Positions 7,797-14,895 of a stretch of 35,250 nt of DNA are shown here, piece after piece. The notes below the pieces were generated by a model, which ran no database searches, was not told where the DNA came from, and saw nothing but the letters and a program-made list of their open reading frames with translations. The first letter of the stretch is position 1; each line of letters begins with the position of its first letter. Origin of the DNA: RGIG4079 sp045531405 (lineage in GTDB: Bacteria; Bacteroidota; Bacteroidia; Bacteroidales; Muribaculaceae); the NCBI GenBank assembly GCA_045531405.1, contig JAZSDX010000054.1, forward strand, positions 1 to 35,250. The letters run 5' to 3'. Both the position numbers and the translations under genes were made by a program.

Positions 7797-8711
7797 TTAA
7801 CGACGAGGAATCTCGCGCAATCCATAAATTTTTGAGCTCCATGGAGAGTAAGCTTTTTTCACTTTGTTGATAGTGAGAATTGTATTCTCTTGGTCGTGAG
7901 CATTGAGATGTTCGTGAAGAGCCATTACAATAGCGGCAATTTCTTCGCCCGAGTCATTTTTAGGTGCATCGGTTTTTGCCACGGTTGTAGGTTCTACACC
8001 TTGAGAACGCATCTTATTTACTTTTGACACTTTTCCTCCTATTTTGCTTATTGCATAGAAGCATAGGCTCAAAACCAACAATGCGCTAAACACAATTGCC
8101 ATAGCCATTATAGTGAGCACAACCCCACTTTCATCAAGAATGCGGAAACTTTCTACCTTCTCATTTGTATCTACAATAACATTATTGCTACTTGGTGTGA
8201 TATACTTATCTCCACCATCACGCACTTCCCAAGCATTTTGATCGACTCCTCCTTTACCATCTGCCTTACGAGCATAAGTTGTGTTTGGAGCAAGATTTAC
8301 CGGAATAGTTACTTGATCAAGAATTGTTTTTTGATCTGCGTCAAAAATGTAGATTGTTTCACCTGGAGCGATTTTGAAACTGATGTGGAATGTTCCTTTA
8401 TTGGGTTCTCCATCAGCCCAAAACAACACATGTTGAAGTGCAGGAATTTCGGTGTTCACATCACCAAGAGGCACAGGATAAAGCGTTGGCTTTGTGCTGT
8501 CGTTTGTGAGATATACACTTGATATTTCCATTGGAGCATGGGTTGAGTTATACAACTCAATCCAACCATGGCGCAAGCCATAGTCATCAACTACGCTCGA
8601 ATCGTTTTGCACCATCACCTCATTAATACACAATCCTTTGCGACCTTGTGCATAAGTCGCTGTTGAGATTGCCATTAGGGCAACGAGCATTAATAATAAT
8701 TTCTTTTTCAT
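7797..8711 (-). CDS. OadG-family subunit with N-terminal periplasmic lamin-tail domain
   Basis: A 304-residue two-part protein. Residues 1-22 are a signal peptide ending in ATYAQ. Residues about 23-178 resemble a lamin-tail (LTD) fold: INEVMVQN near the start, a GWIELYN motif at 49-55, and repeated beta-strand patterns such as SVYLTND and GETIYIFDAD. A single membrane helix follows at 197-220 (VVLTIMAMAIVFSALLVLSL), then a cytoplasmic tail with the OadG-type end EEIAAIVMALHEHL and a basic C-terminus. Plain OadG/MmdD subunits are usually only about 80-120 residues, so the periplasmic domain is an addition. H266, H268 and H272 could form a metal site like the zinc site of Klebsiella OadG, which is an inference. 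It lies between mmdA (21 nt) and mmdC (36 nt), so a role in assembling the sodium pump is very likely. Confidence 0.82.
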   Translation of the reverse strand: MKKKLLLMLVALMAISTATYAQGRKGLCINEVMVQNDSSVVDDYGLRHGWIELYNSTHAPMEISSVYLTNDSTKPTLYPVPLGDVNTEIPALQHVLFWADGEPNKGTFHISFKIAPGETIYIFDADQKTILDQVTIPVNLAPNTTYARKADGKGGVDQNAWEVRDGGDKYITPSSNNVIVDTNEKVESFRILDESGVVLTIMAMAIVFSALLVLSLCFYAISKIGGKVSKVNKMRSQGVEPTTVAKTDAPKNDSGEEIAAIVMALHEHLNAHDQENTILTINKVKKAYSPWSSKIYGLREIPRR

Positions 8712-8732
8712 AAATCTTAATAATGTCGTCGA

Positions 8733-10286
8733 TTATAGAGGTATATTACCATGCTTTTTAGCAGGGTTAGTAACTTTTTTGGTTGCAAGTTGTTGCAATG
8801 CACGAATCACACGGAAACGAGTGTTGCGTGGTTCGATAACATCATCAATGTAGCCATATTTAGCTGCATTATATGGGTTGCAGAACAACTTGTTGTATTC
8901 TTGTTCTTTTTCAGCAAGAACTTGAGCAGGATTTTCTGATTCTTTAGCTTCACGAGCATAAAGTACCTCAACAGCACCTGCACCACCCATAACTGCGATT
9001 TCGGCAGTAGGCCATGCATAGTTCATGTCACCACGAAGTTGTTTACAGCTCATCACGATATGGCTACCACCGTAGCTCTTACGCAATGTTACAGTTACTT
9101 TGGGCACTGTAGCTTCACCATAAGCATAAAGAAGTTTTGCACCATGGAGAATTACACCATTATATTCTTGACCTGTACCTGGGAGGAAGCCAGGAACGTC
9201 AACGAGTGTTACCAAAGGAATATTGAATGCGTCGCAGAAACGAACGAAACGAGCACCTTTGCGTGAAGCATTGCTATCAAGCACACCTGCCAAGAACTTT
9301 GGTTGGTTTGCTACGATACCCACTGCTTGACCGTTGAAGCGAGCGAAACCAACGATAAGGTTTTTAGCATAGTCGCGTTGAACTTCAAGGAATTCACCAT
9401 TGTCGATGATAGCACCAATCACCTCATACATATCGTAAGGTTTATTGGCTGAATCAGGAATGATTTCATTCAACGAATCTTCAAGACGATCGATTGGGTC
9501 ATCACATGGTTGCAATGGAGCTTCTTCTAAGTTATTTTGTGGAATGTAGCTGAAGAGCTTGCGAATAATCTTCAATGCTTCTTCGCCATCTTCAGCAGCA
9601 AAGTGAGCCACACCACTCTTTGATGAGTGAACTTCTGCACCACCAAGAGCATCTTGTGTCACATCTTCACCTGTCACAGTTTTCACCACTTTAGGACCGG
9701 TGAGGAACATGTAAGAGATACCTTTTGTCATGATAGTGAAGTCGGTCAATGCAGGAGAATATACTGCACCACCGGCACAAGGACCGAGGATACCTGAAAT
9801 TTGAGGAATCACGCCCGATGCCATAATGTTACGTTGGAAGATTTCGGCATAACCTGCAAGCGCGTTGATACCTTCTTGAATACGAGCACCACCCGAGTCA
9901 TTAAGACCGATAACAGGAGCTCCCATCTTCATTGCCATATCCATCACTTTACATATTTTCAATGCCATTGTTTCTGACAATGAACCACCAAATACAGTAA
10001 AGTCTTGTGCAAAAACATATACCAAACGACCGTCGATTGTACCATAACCGGTTACAACACCATCGCCCAAGAAACTTTTCTTTTCTTGACCGAAGTTTGT
10101 ACAACGGTGTTTTACAAACATATCTAATTCTTCGAAAGAGCCTTCATCGAGCAATTGAGCGATACGTTCGCGAGCTGTGTATTTGCCTCTTTCATGTTGT
10201 TTTTGGATAGCTTTTTCACCACCACCCAAACGAGCTTCATTGCGCAATGCGATAAGCTCTTGTACTTTAGCAAGTTGATTACTCAT
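8733..10286 (-). CDS. mmdA: methylmalonyl-CoA decarboxylase carboxyltransferase (alpha) subunit
   Basis: A 517-residue carboxyltransferase of the propionyl-CoA carboxylase beta / MmdA family. It moves the carboxyl group of methylmalonyl-CoA to biotin, giving propionyl-CoA. The two crotonase-like halves are complete: SGGARIQEGINAL (131-143) and GPCAGGAVYSPALTDF (168-183) form the first acyl-CoA/biotin oxyanion site, and LVDVPGFLPGTGQE and GGAGAVEVLYAREA mark the second half. The start MSNQLAKVQELIALRNEA is typical of MmdA. With a sodium-pump beta subunit in the operon and no biotin carboxylase gene, decarboxylation rather than propionyl-CoA carboxylation is the likely direction. The gap to mce is 24 nt. 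Confidence 0.95.
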   Translation of the reverse strand: MSNQLAKVQELIALRNEARLGGGEKAIQKQHERGKYTARERIAQLLDEGSFEELDMFVKHRCTNFGQEKKSFLGDGVVTGYGTIDGRLVYVFAQDFTVFGGSLSETMALKICKVMDMAMKMGAPVIGLNDSGGARIQEGINALAGYAEIFQRNIMASGVIPQISGILGPCAGGAVYSPALTDFTIMTKGISYMFLTGPKVVKTVTGEDVTQDALGGAEVHSSKSGVAHFAAEDGEEALKIIRKLFSYIPQNNLEEAPLQPCDDPIDRLEDSLNEIIPDSANKPYDMYEVIGAIIDNGEFLEVQRDYAKNLIVGFARFNGQAVGIVANQPKFLAGVLDSNASRKGARFVRFCDAFNIPLVTLVDVPGFLPGTGQEYNGVILHGAKLLYAYGEATVPKVTVTLRKSYGGSHIVMSCKQLRGDMNYAWPTAEIAVMGGAGAVEVLYAREAKESENPAQVLAEKEQEYNKLFCNPYNAAKYGYIDDVIEPRNTRFRVIRALQQLATKKVTNPAKKHGNIPL

Positions 10287-10310
10287 TACTTTGTATTTAA
10301 TTGAAATTGA

Positions 10311-10730
10311 TTACTTATTAGGATCTTCGCAAAGTTCAATCAATGCACCGCAAGTTGATTTTGGGTGAAGGAATGCGATATTAAGACCTTCAGCTCCTTT
10401 GCGAGGAGCTTTGTCGATAAGAGCGCAACCTTTTTCTTCGGCTTCAGCCAATGCGTTAGCCACGCCATCTTCCATTGCAAAAGCGATGTGTTGAATGCCA
10501 CCACGACCACCGTTTTTAGCGATATATTTAGAGATTGCGCTGTCTTCGCTTGTTCCTTCAAGAAGTTCGATTTTTGTTTGACCTACTTGAAAGAAAGCAG
10601 TACGCACTTTTTGGTCAGCCACCTCTTCGATAGCAAAACATTTAAGACCAAGAATTTTTTCGTAGAAAGGGATAGCTTCGTCCAAACTTGGAACAGCAAT
10701 ACCCACGTGTTCAATATGAGAAATATTCAT
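10311..10730 (-). CDS. mce: methylmalonyl-CoA epimerase
   Basis: A 139-residue protein of the vicinal oxygen chelate superfamily that interconverts the R and S forms of methylmalonyl-CoA, linking methylmalonyl-CoA mutase to the decarboxylase encoded downstream. Two beta-alpha-beta-beta-beta modules are visible: HIEHVGIAVPSLDEAIPFYE at the start and QHIAFAMEDG (80-89) opening the second. His8, His81 and Glu132 (in GALIELCE) sit where the family's metal ligands lie. It is the first gene of the five-gene operon, about 95 nt after a TATATTTG promoter element. The mutase genes themselves are not in the window. Confidence 0.94.
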   Translation of the reverse strand: MNISHIEHVGIAVPSLDEAIPFYEKILGLKCFAIEEVADQKVRTAFFQVGQTKIELLEGTSEDSAISKYIAKNGGRGGIQHIAFAMEDGVANALAEAEEKGCALIDKAPRKGAEGLNIAFLHPKSTCGALIELCEDPNK

Positions 10731-10825
10731 AATAAATTGATTTATGAGGTTAATTTATTGTTAATTATCACACATTTTCAAGTAAAAAAAAGGCACAATT
10801 ACCCCTTTCCCACTTCTTTACGTTG

Positions 10826-10833
10826 CAAATATA
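10826..10833 (-). promoter_or_regulatory. -7 promoter element of the mce-mmd operon
   Basis: Reads TATATTTG (followed by C) on the minus strand, a full TAnnTTTG match about 96 nt upstream of mce. It is the only clear candidate for driving the five-gene operon. Confidence 0.55.
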
Positions 10834-11084
10834 ACAATTTTATTTGAAAATTAACCTTATATTTTACATTTTAGCGATACCACATTTAGAATACTTCTAA
10901 TCCCAATCACCCTTATACCCTCTTTTTAACTCCTCTCAATACACACCTATAACACAAAAAATCAGGGAAGTCTCTTAAACAATGTTTTAATTCGAATAAT
11001 AACTTTAGAGATTTAGACACTATCTTATTTCTAAATAAAATATGGATTTGAGGGAATAGGCTTTTTGCTTTTATATATTTTTCT

Positions 11085-11092
11085 TATTTTTG
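11085..11092 (+). promoter_or_regulatory. promoter of the hexapeptide acetyltransferase gene
   Basis: -7 element TATTTTTG at 11085-11092, with a TTTG at 11064-11067 17 nt upstream, slightly shorter than the usual spacing. Transcription would start about 35 nt before the ATG. Confidence 0.5.
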
Positions 11093-11133
11093 CATTACAA
11101 TACAATACTCAATCGTTTTAACAATTTTACATT

Positions 11134-11724
11134 ATGAAAAATTTAATAATCACAATTAAATCGTTATTCCTTTCGCCTATTCTACTCTTCTATATCTCTA
11201 TATTACAATCGGAAACAATCATTATGATTAAGGGCGATTTTCGAGCATGGTGTCAATGGAAATCTCGAAAATATTCATGGTTTCAGTTCCTAAATTTATT
11301 TTCTGAATACCCTGAATTTAGAAGTATTATCTATCGCAGAATAGGAATTCCTAAATTTTTCATTAGTTGGCTATTCAAAGGACAACAACTTTTATTTATC
11401 ACTAAAAATCCTATTGATACAGGATTATTAATTCAACACGGATTTTCCACCACTATTAATTCAAAATCAATGGGAGCAAATTGCAAGATATATCAACAAG
11501 TAACCATAGGGTATAACGGAGAAAAGGCTCCATCTTTAGGAAACAATGTAACCGTTTGCTGTGGTGCAAAAGTGATTGGAGGTGTAACCATTGGTGATGA
11601 TGTTATTATTGGAGCCAATGCAGTAGTAGTAAAGGACATCCCTAATCATTGTATTGTCGTTGGAGTTCCTGCAAAAATTATAAAACGAAGAAACTCTATT
11701 AACGACGATTGGCAAAAGGTTTAA
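11134..11724 (+). CDS. serine O-acetyltransferase-like hexapeptide acyltransferase
   Basis: A 196-residue left-handed beta-helix acetyltransferase. The first 60 residues are helical and hydrophobic (FLSPILLFYISIL), as in short Bacteroidetes proteins related to CysE that sit near surface-polysaccharide genes. From about residue 95 the hexapeptide repeats begin: TGLLIQHG (97-104, His102 the probable catalytic base), IYQQVTIGYNGEKAPSLGNN, VIGGVTIGDDVIIGANAVV and the closing GVPAKIIKRR. The substrate may be serine or a sugar. I keep the first ATG (11134) because relatives also have this N-terminal stretch, though Met31 is possible. The gene is single and convergent with a membrane acyltransferase gene, with a shared hairpin between them. 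Confidence 0.75.
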   Translation: MKNLIITIKSLFLSPILLFYISILQSETIIMIKGDFRAWCQWKSRKYSWFQFLNLFSEYPEFRSIIYRRIGIPKFFISWLFKGQQLLFITKNPIDTGLLIQHGFSTTINSKSMGANCKIYQQVTIGYNGEKAPSLGNNVTVCCGAKVIGGVTIGDDVIIGANAVVVKDIPNHCIVVGVPAKIIKRRNSINDDWQKV

Positions 11725-11796
11725 TCAAATTGATTTCAAATATCTTAAAGGGGTGGTCGTCTATTTAATTGATTTGTATACTTCTGCAAAAAGGTA

Positions 11797-11826
11797 AAAT
11801 TAGCATTACTGCCGTAATGCTAATTT
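11797..11826. terminator. hairpin between convergent genes
   Basis: A perfect 13-bp inverted repeat: AAATTAGCATTAC (11797-11809) and GTAATGCTAATTT (11814-11826) with a 4-nt loop TGCC. It lies between the ends of two convergent genes and probably serves both, though the T-run is short on either strand. Confidence 0.65.
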
Positions 11827-11861
11827 CTCTGATTCCTCTCGCTCTTATCCTTATATAATCG

Positions 11862-12884
11862 CTATTTCCCTACCAGGTTGGGCACAAAGCGTCTAATTAG
11901 CAATATCACAGGAATTGACACCGCTATTACAATTACATACGACACTATGCCATAAACCAACAATGACATATCATCGGCACCGGTTAATCCTATTTTAGGC
12001 AACACCTTTGACGCTGCCAACAAGATAGTGCCATGCACACATAGTATTGTCAACGAATTTTGCCCGATAAATAGTGCCAACTTCTTCTTGCCTACCCACT
12101 TATCAAACAATATCGACAAACCCACCAACGCAAACGACATAAGTAACGCATTCATGAAAAAGAAGCCCCAATTACCAAATGCGCCTACCGACATTTCAAC
12201 ATGCGGACAAGCCGGATTTAACGATTCGGGCAAGTTAATAAACGCAGTATAACCTGTAATCGCAAACAACACTACAATAGTCGCAATCAATAGCCATTGC
12301 TTTTTAGAATTAAACCATTCTATAATTTGCTTGAGATAGTAACCTGCGACCATAAACACAGTTCCGACTAATGCCATATCAAAATTCAATGGATAGCCAT
12401 ATTTTGCAATCATCGGTTGCACTCCTTTTAGATAATCACACGCCACGGCTCCAACGAGCAAAAGTGCAACGACCACCAAGAGCAACCACTTTTTACTCTT
12501 AATTATATTCATACATACCGAGAACAAAATAACCGCCGCAAAGAAACAGGGCAAAAACCATAGCACAGTATATGTACTTGCCATTTCCAACGCATTTCTA
12601 CTTCCAAAAGCGATATAAAACCAACTACTTTTATCTCCTACACAAAAAATTAGCGCAAATAACAAAAACGGCACATAAATCGTCTTTATCTTTTTAATCA
12701 AGAATTCCTTGTTAATCTTTTGTGCTCGATAGGTATATCCCGACAACACAAAAAACAACGGCATATGAAACGCATAAATCCATTGCAACACCCCATCGGG
12801 CATTTTCATATGGCCAAATATCACCAATGAGATACCCAACCATTTACACACATCTACATAGTCTAATCTCTTTACTTTTTCCAT
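11862..12884 (-). CDS. membrane acyltransferase, acyltransferase-3 family
   Basis: A 340-residue integral membrane protein with about ten hydrophobic segments. The start, RLDYVDVCKWLGISLVIFGH, and the region FHMPLFFVLSGYTYR (39-53) are the hallmarks of the acyltransferase-3 (OafA/WecH-like) family, with His25 and His40 as candidate catalytic residues. Members add O-acetyl or other acyl groups to sugars of surface polysaccharides, antibiotics or peptidoglycan. It starts 13 nt after the stop of the secreted beta-helix gene, so the two form an operon. The acceptor cannot be read from the sequence. Confidence 0.85.
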   Translation of the reverse strand: MEKVKRLDYVDVCKWLGISLVIFGHMKMPDGVLQWIYAFHMPLFFVLSGYTYRAQKINKEFLIKKIKTIYVPFLLFALIFCVGDKSSWFYIAFGSRNALEMASTYTVLWFLPCFFAAVILFSVCMNIIKSKKWLLLVVVALLLVGAVACDYLKGVQPMIAKYGYPLNFDMALVGTVFMVAGYYLKQIIEWFNSKKQWLLIATIVVLFAITGYTAFINLPESLNPACPHVEMSVGAFGNWGFFFMNALLMSFALVGLSILFDKWVGKKKLALFIGQNSLTILCVHGTILLAASKVLPKIGLTGADDMSLLVYGIVSYVIVIAVSIPVILLIRRFVPNLVGK

Positions 12885-12897
12885 CTATATTGATATC

Positions 12898-14595
12898 TTA
12901 TTTAAACTGATAAACGTTATTTCCCACATCTTTTACCATAAACAATTCAAAATCGCTCCCTATAGGTCGCACATGATACACTCCACTTTCGGTCAGCGTC
13001 ATCTTCTTTCCTTTTGCATTAGTTAAAACAACTTTTGAGCCGGTCGAAATTTTACACACTAATTCAAAATCTAAATAAGCATTTGCCAAACTGTGTTCGG
13101 TAGAGATATTCAATATTGATTTATCATTTACCGTAATAAATGCTTTATCACTCAACACCTTTTGGGCGCCAATATTCGCAAAAAACAAATCATTGAAATT
13201 CATCTTTTGTATCACTTCTCCACGAGGATATGCTGTTGAAGCTCCCACATATATTTGCTTTATTTCAGCCGCACCAACAGTGCTTCGCGTCAATAATTTC
13301 ACATTTTCACTATTCTTATCTTTTGCATCATTTAGCGGATTATAGGCTGGATTTTCATTTAAAATATATAGACGATCATAACCGGCAAAATACCCTAAGC
13401 CATTATCAGTGAAATTGGCATGCATCTCAATGTGATTACACCTTGTAGCTTTTACCGATGAATATGGAATCTGACTCTTAAAACTAAAGTTCAAATATCC
13501 ACATTGCGTGAGATCAATCCACGGCTGACCAATGGGCACATATCCTTCACTCAACCTTAAATCGTTAAAATTATTATGCCACGCATTATAAAGTGTAATA
13601 GCCTTGCACTTAATATTCCCCTCGCCTTCAAAGCCTATACTATTAAACACATTGCCATTAATCACCCCTATTATCTCTTTATACTTATCATCAACAGGAG
13701 TAGAATAAATCCCAAAGCGACACAACAAGCGTCCTCCATTAAATTGATTTTCGTTTACCCAAATTCGGTCTCCTTTTTTGGCATTTTTCGCCCCCGAAGG
13801 CATATCTATATATATCCCATATTCCCCTATAACAAATTGCCAAGTAATCTTACAATATTGTATTCCACAATACCATTCTTTCCCCAACTTGGGCGACAAA
13901 TCAAACGCTCTATCAAAATATAATACCTTATCTATATTTATATTAGCATTATATACATTACCCGAGAACAAAACACCAACCCCTTTAAATTTATCTGATT
14001 GATTATAACCCGTTCCCGCATTATGACGTAAAATACACACATCTAATTCAATATACGACCCCCTCAATTCTATCGCAACTTCGCCTCCTCTATATGCGAT
14101 AACTCCATCGCAACGTAACTTTTGGGCTTCCCCAAGCACTATTGTTTCATTAGTCAAATATTTCAAATTTTCAAGCACCACCCATGATGAGCCAGCATTT
14201 TGTAAAGCTCGATTTATCGCGCCACAATCGTAAGTTACACCGTCACCTTTTGCTCCCCACCAGTGAGCCGACACCTCGCCATTGGCAATGCCGCTGACAC
14301 TCACATTTTCTCCAAATATTTGATATTTTGGCGCATCTATCATTAATTGAGTCCCTAAAATCTTACCCGAACCCGAAATCGTTCCGCCCTCAAATTTCAA
14401 CATAGAGCCTGCTGCAAACGTCACATCTCCCGATATTGAACAATCTCCCTCTATTATATACATTGTAGCTTTCGCCCCATTCACCTTGCGATTCAATACT
14501 TCACCTTGCGACACTCGTTGCACTCCCATAGCCATTGACACCATTGCAACACTCATCAAAAGCGCAATAAACAAACAAAATCTTTTCATTGTCAT
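12898..14595 (-). CDS. secreted pectate-lyase-like beta-helix protein
   Basis: A 565-residue secreted protein. An N-terminal signal peptide (about 1-23, hydrophobic FCLFIALLMSVAMVSMAMG) is followed by a short beta-stranded region and then HWWGAKGDGVTYDCGAINRAL (111-131). GAKGDG with a nearby D/N-x-x-AI is the opening motif of the pectate-lyase-3 superfamily, which includes GH28-like enzymes and phage tailspikes. Repeating short strands with isolated Asn and hydrophobic residues over about 150-430 suit a right-handed beta-helix. The end (about 480-565) looks like a separate beta-sandwich. I see no assured catalytic residues, so binding or structure is as likely as cleavage. It shares an operon with the membrane acyltransferase downstream. 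Confidence 0.7.
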   Translation of the reverse strand: MTMKRFCLFIALLMSVAMVSMAMGVQRVSQGEVLNRKVNGAKATMYIIEGDCSISGDVTFAAGSMLKFEGGTISGSGKILGTQLMIDAPKYQIFGENVSVSGIANGEVSAHWWGAKGDGVTYDCGAINRALQNAGSSWVVLENLKYLTNETIVLGEAQKLRCDGVIAYRGGEVAIELRGSYIELDVCILRHNAGTGYNQSDKFKGVGVLFSGNVYNANINIDKVLYFDRAFDLSPKLGKEWYCGIQYCKITWQFVIGEYGIYIDMPSGAKNAKKGDRIWVNENQFNGGRLLCRFGIYSTPVDDKYKEIIGVINGNVFNSIGFEGEGNIKCKAITLYNAWHNNFNDLRLSEGYVPIGQPWIDLTQCGYLNFSFKSQIPYSSVKATRCNHIEMHANFTDNGLGYFAGYDRLYILNENPAYNPLNDAKDKNSENVKLLTRSTVGAAEIKQIYVGASTAYPRGEVIQKMNFNDLFFANIGAQKVLSDKAFITVNDKSILNISTEHSLANAYLDFELVCKISTGSKVVLTNAKGKKMTLTESGVYHVRPIGSDFELFMVKDVGNNVYQFK

Positions 14596-14613
14596 AATTC
14601 TAAATTAACAACA

Positions 14614-14621
14614 CAAAGATA
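14614..14621 (-). promoter_or_regulatory. -7 element for the beta-helix/acyltransferase operon
   Basis: Reads TATCTTTG on the minus strand, a full TAnnTTTG match, 19 nt upstream of the beta-helix gene start. It implies a very short leader. Confidence 0.5.
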
Positions 14622-14680
14622 ACACATTATTATTTAAATCCTCAAATATGAATTATGGATAATGCAGCCTAAATTAACTT

Positions 14681-14717
14681 TGTCACCCTGTCAGCAACTT
14701 TGTCAGTTGTTTTGTCA
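14681..14717 (+). repeat. four TGTCA direct repeats upstream of dnaK
   Basis: TGTCA occurs at 14681, 14689, 14701 and 14713, so the spacing is 8, 12 and 12 nt. The last three are preceded by similar T-rich sequence. The array lies about 70-106 nt upstream of the -24/-12-like element at 14787-14803, as a transcription-factor binding array would. A TAnnTTTG match (14675-14682) overlaps the first copy. Confidence 0.6.
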
Positions 14718-14786
14718 CATTCTACAAAACATCAAAACGCGCAATTGCACACTGCTAATCAACATATTACACACAAATAAACCTTT

Positions 14787-14803
14787 TTGGCACAAGATTT
14801 GTT
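14787..14803 (+). promoter_or_regulatory. sigma-54-like -24/-12 promoter of dnaK
   Basis: TTGGCACAAGATTTGTT has GG, a 10-nt spacer and GT, against the RpoN consensus TGGCAC-N5-TTGCT with GG-N10-GC. One key base (C to T at -12) differs. Transcription would start near 14814, giving an 82-nt leader. That leader begins with a potential hairpin (14814-14836). No TAnnTTTG element lies closer to dnaK, which strengthens the case. Confidence 0.5.
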
Positions 14804-14895
14804 TTATTTGGGAGTCGACGATGAGGTCCTCGTGACACATCACAACACAAAACAAGAATTTAATAATAAAAAAACAATAAAAAATTAAAAAGACT

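Larger units (their letters stand above)
10731..11133. other. divergent intergenic region, mce / acetyltransferase
   Basis: This 403-nt AT-rich gap separates two divergent genes. It contains their promoter elements (10826-10833 minus, 11085-11092 plus). Between about 10860 and 11060 I see no gene, no strong hairpin and no repeat. Confidence 0.5.

Noticed and set aside
10365..10847. Plus-strand open frame of 160 codons
   Set aside because: It is antisense to mce, which has clear motifs and operon context. The frame has a Phe/Cys/Ser-rich composition typical of a shadow.
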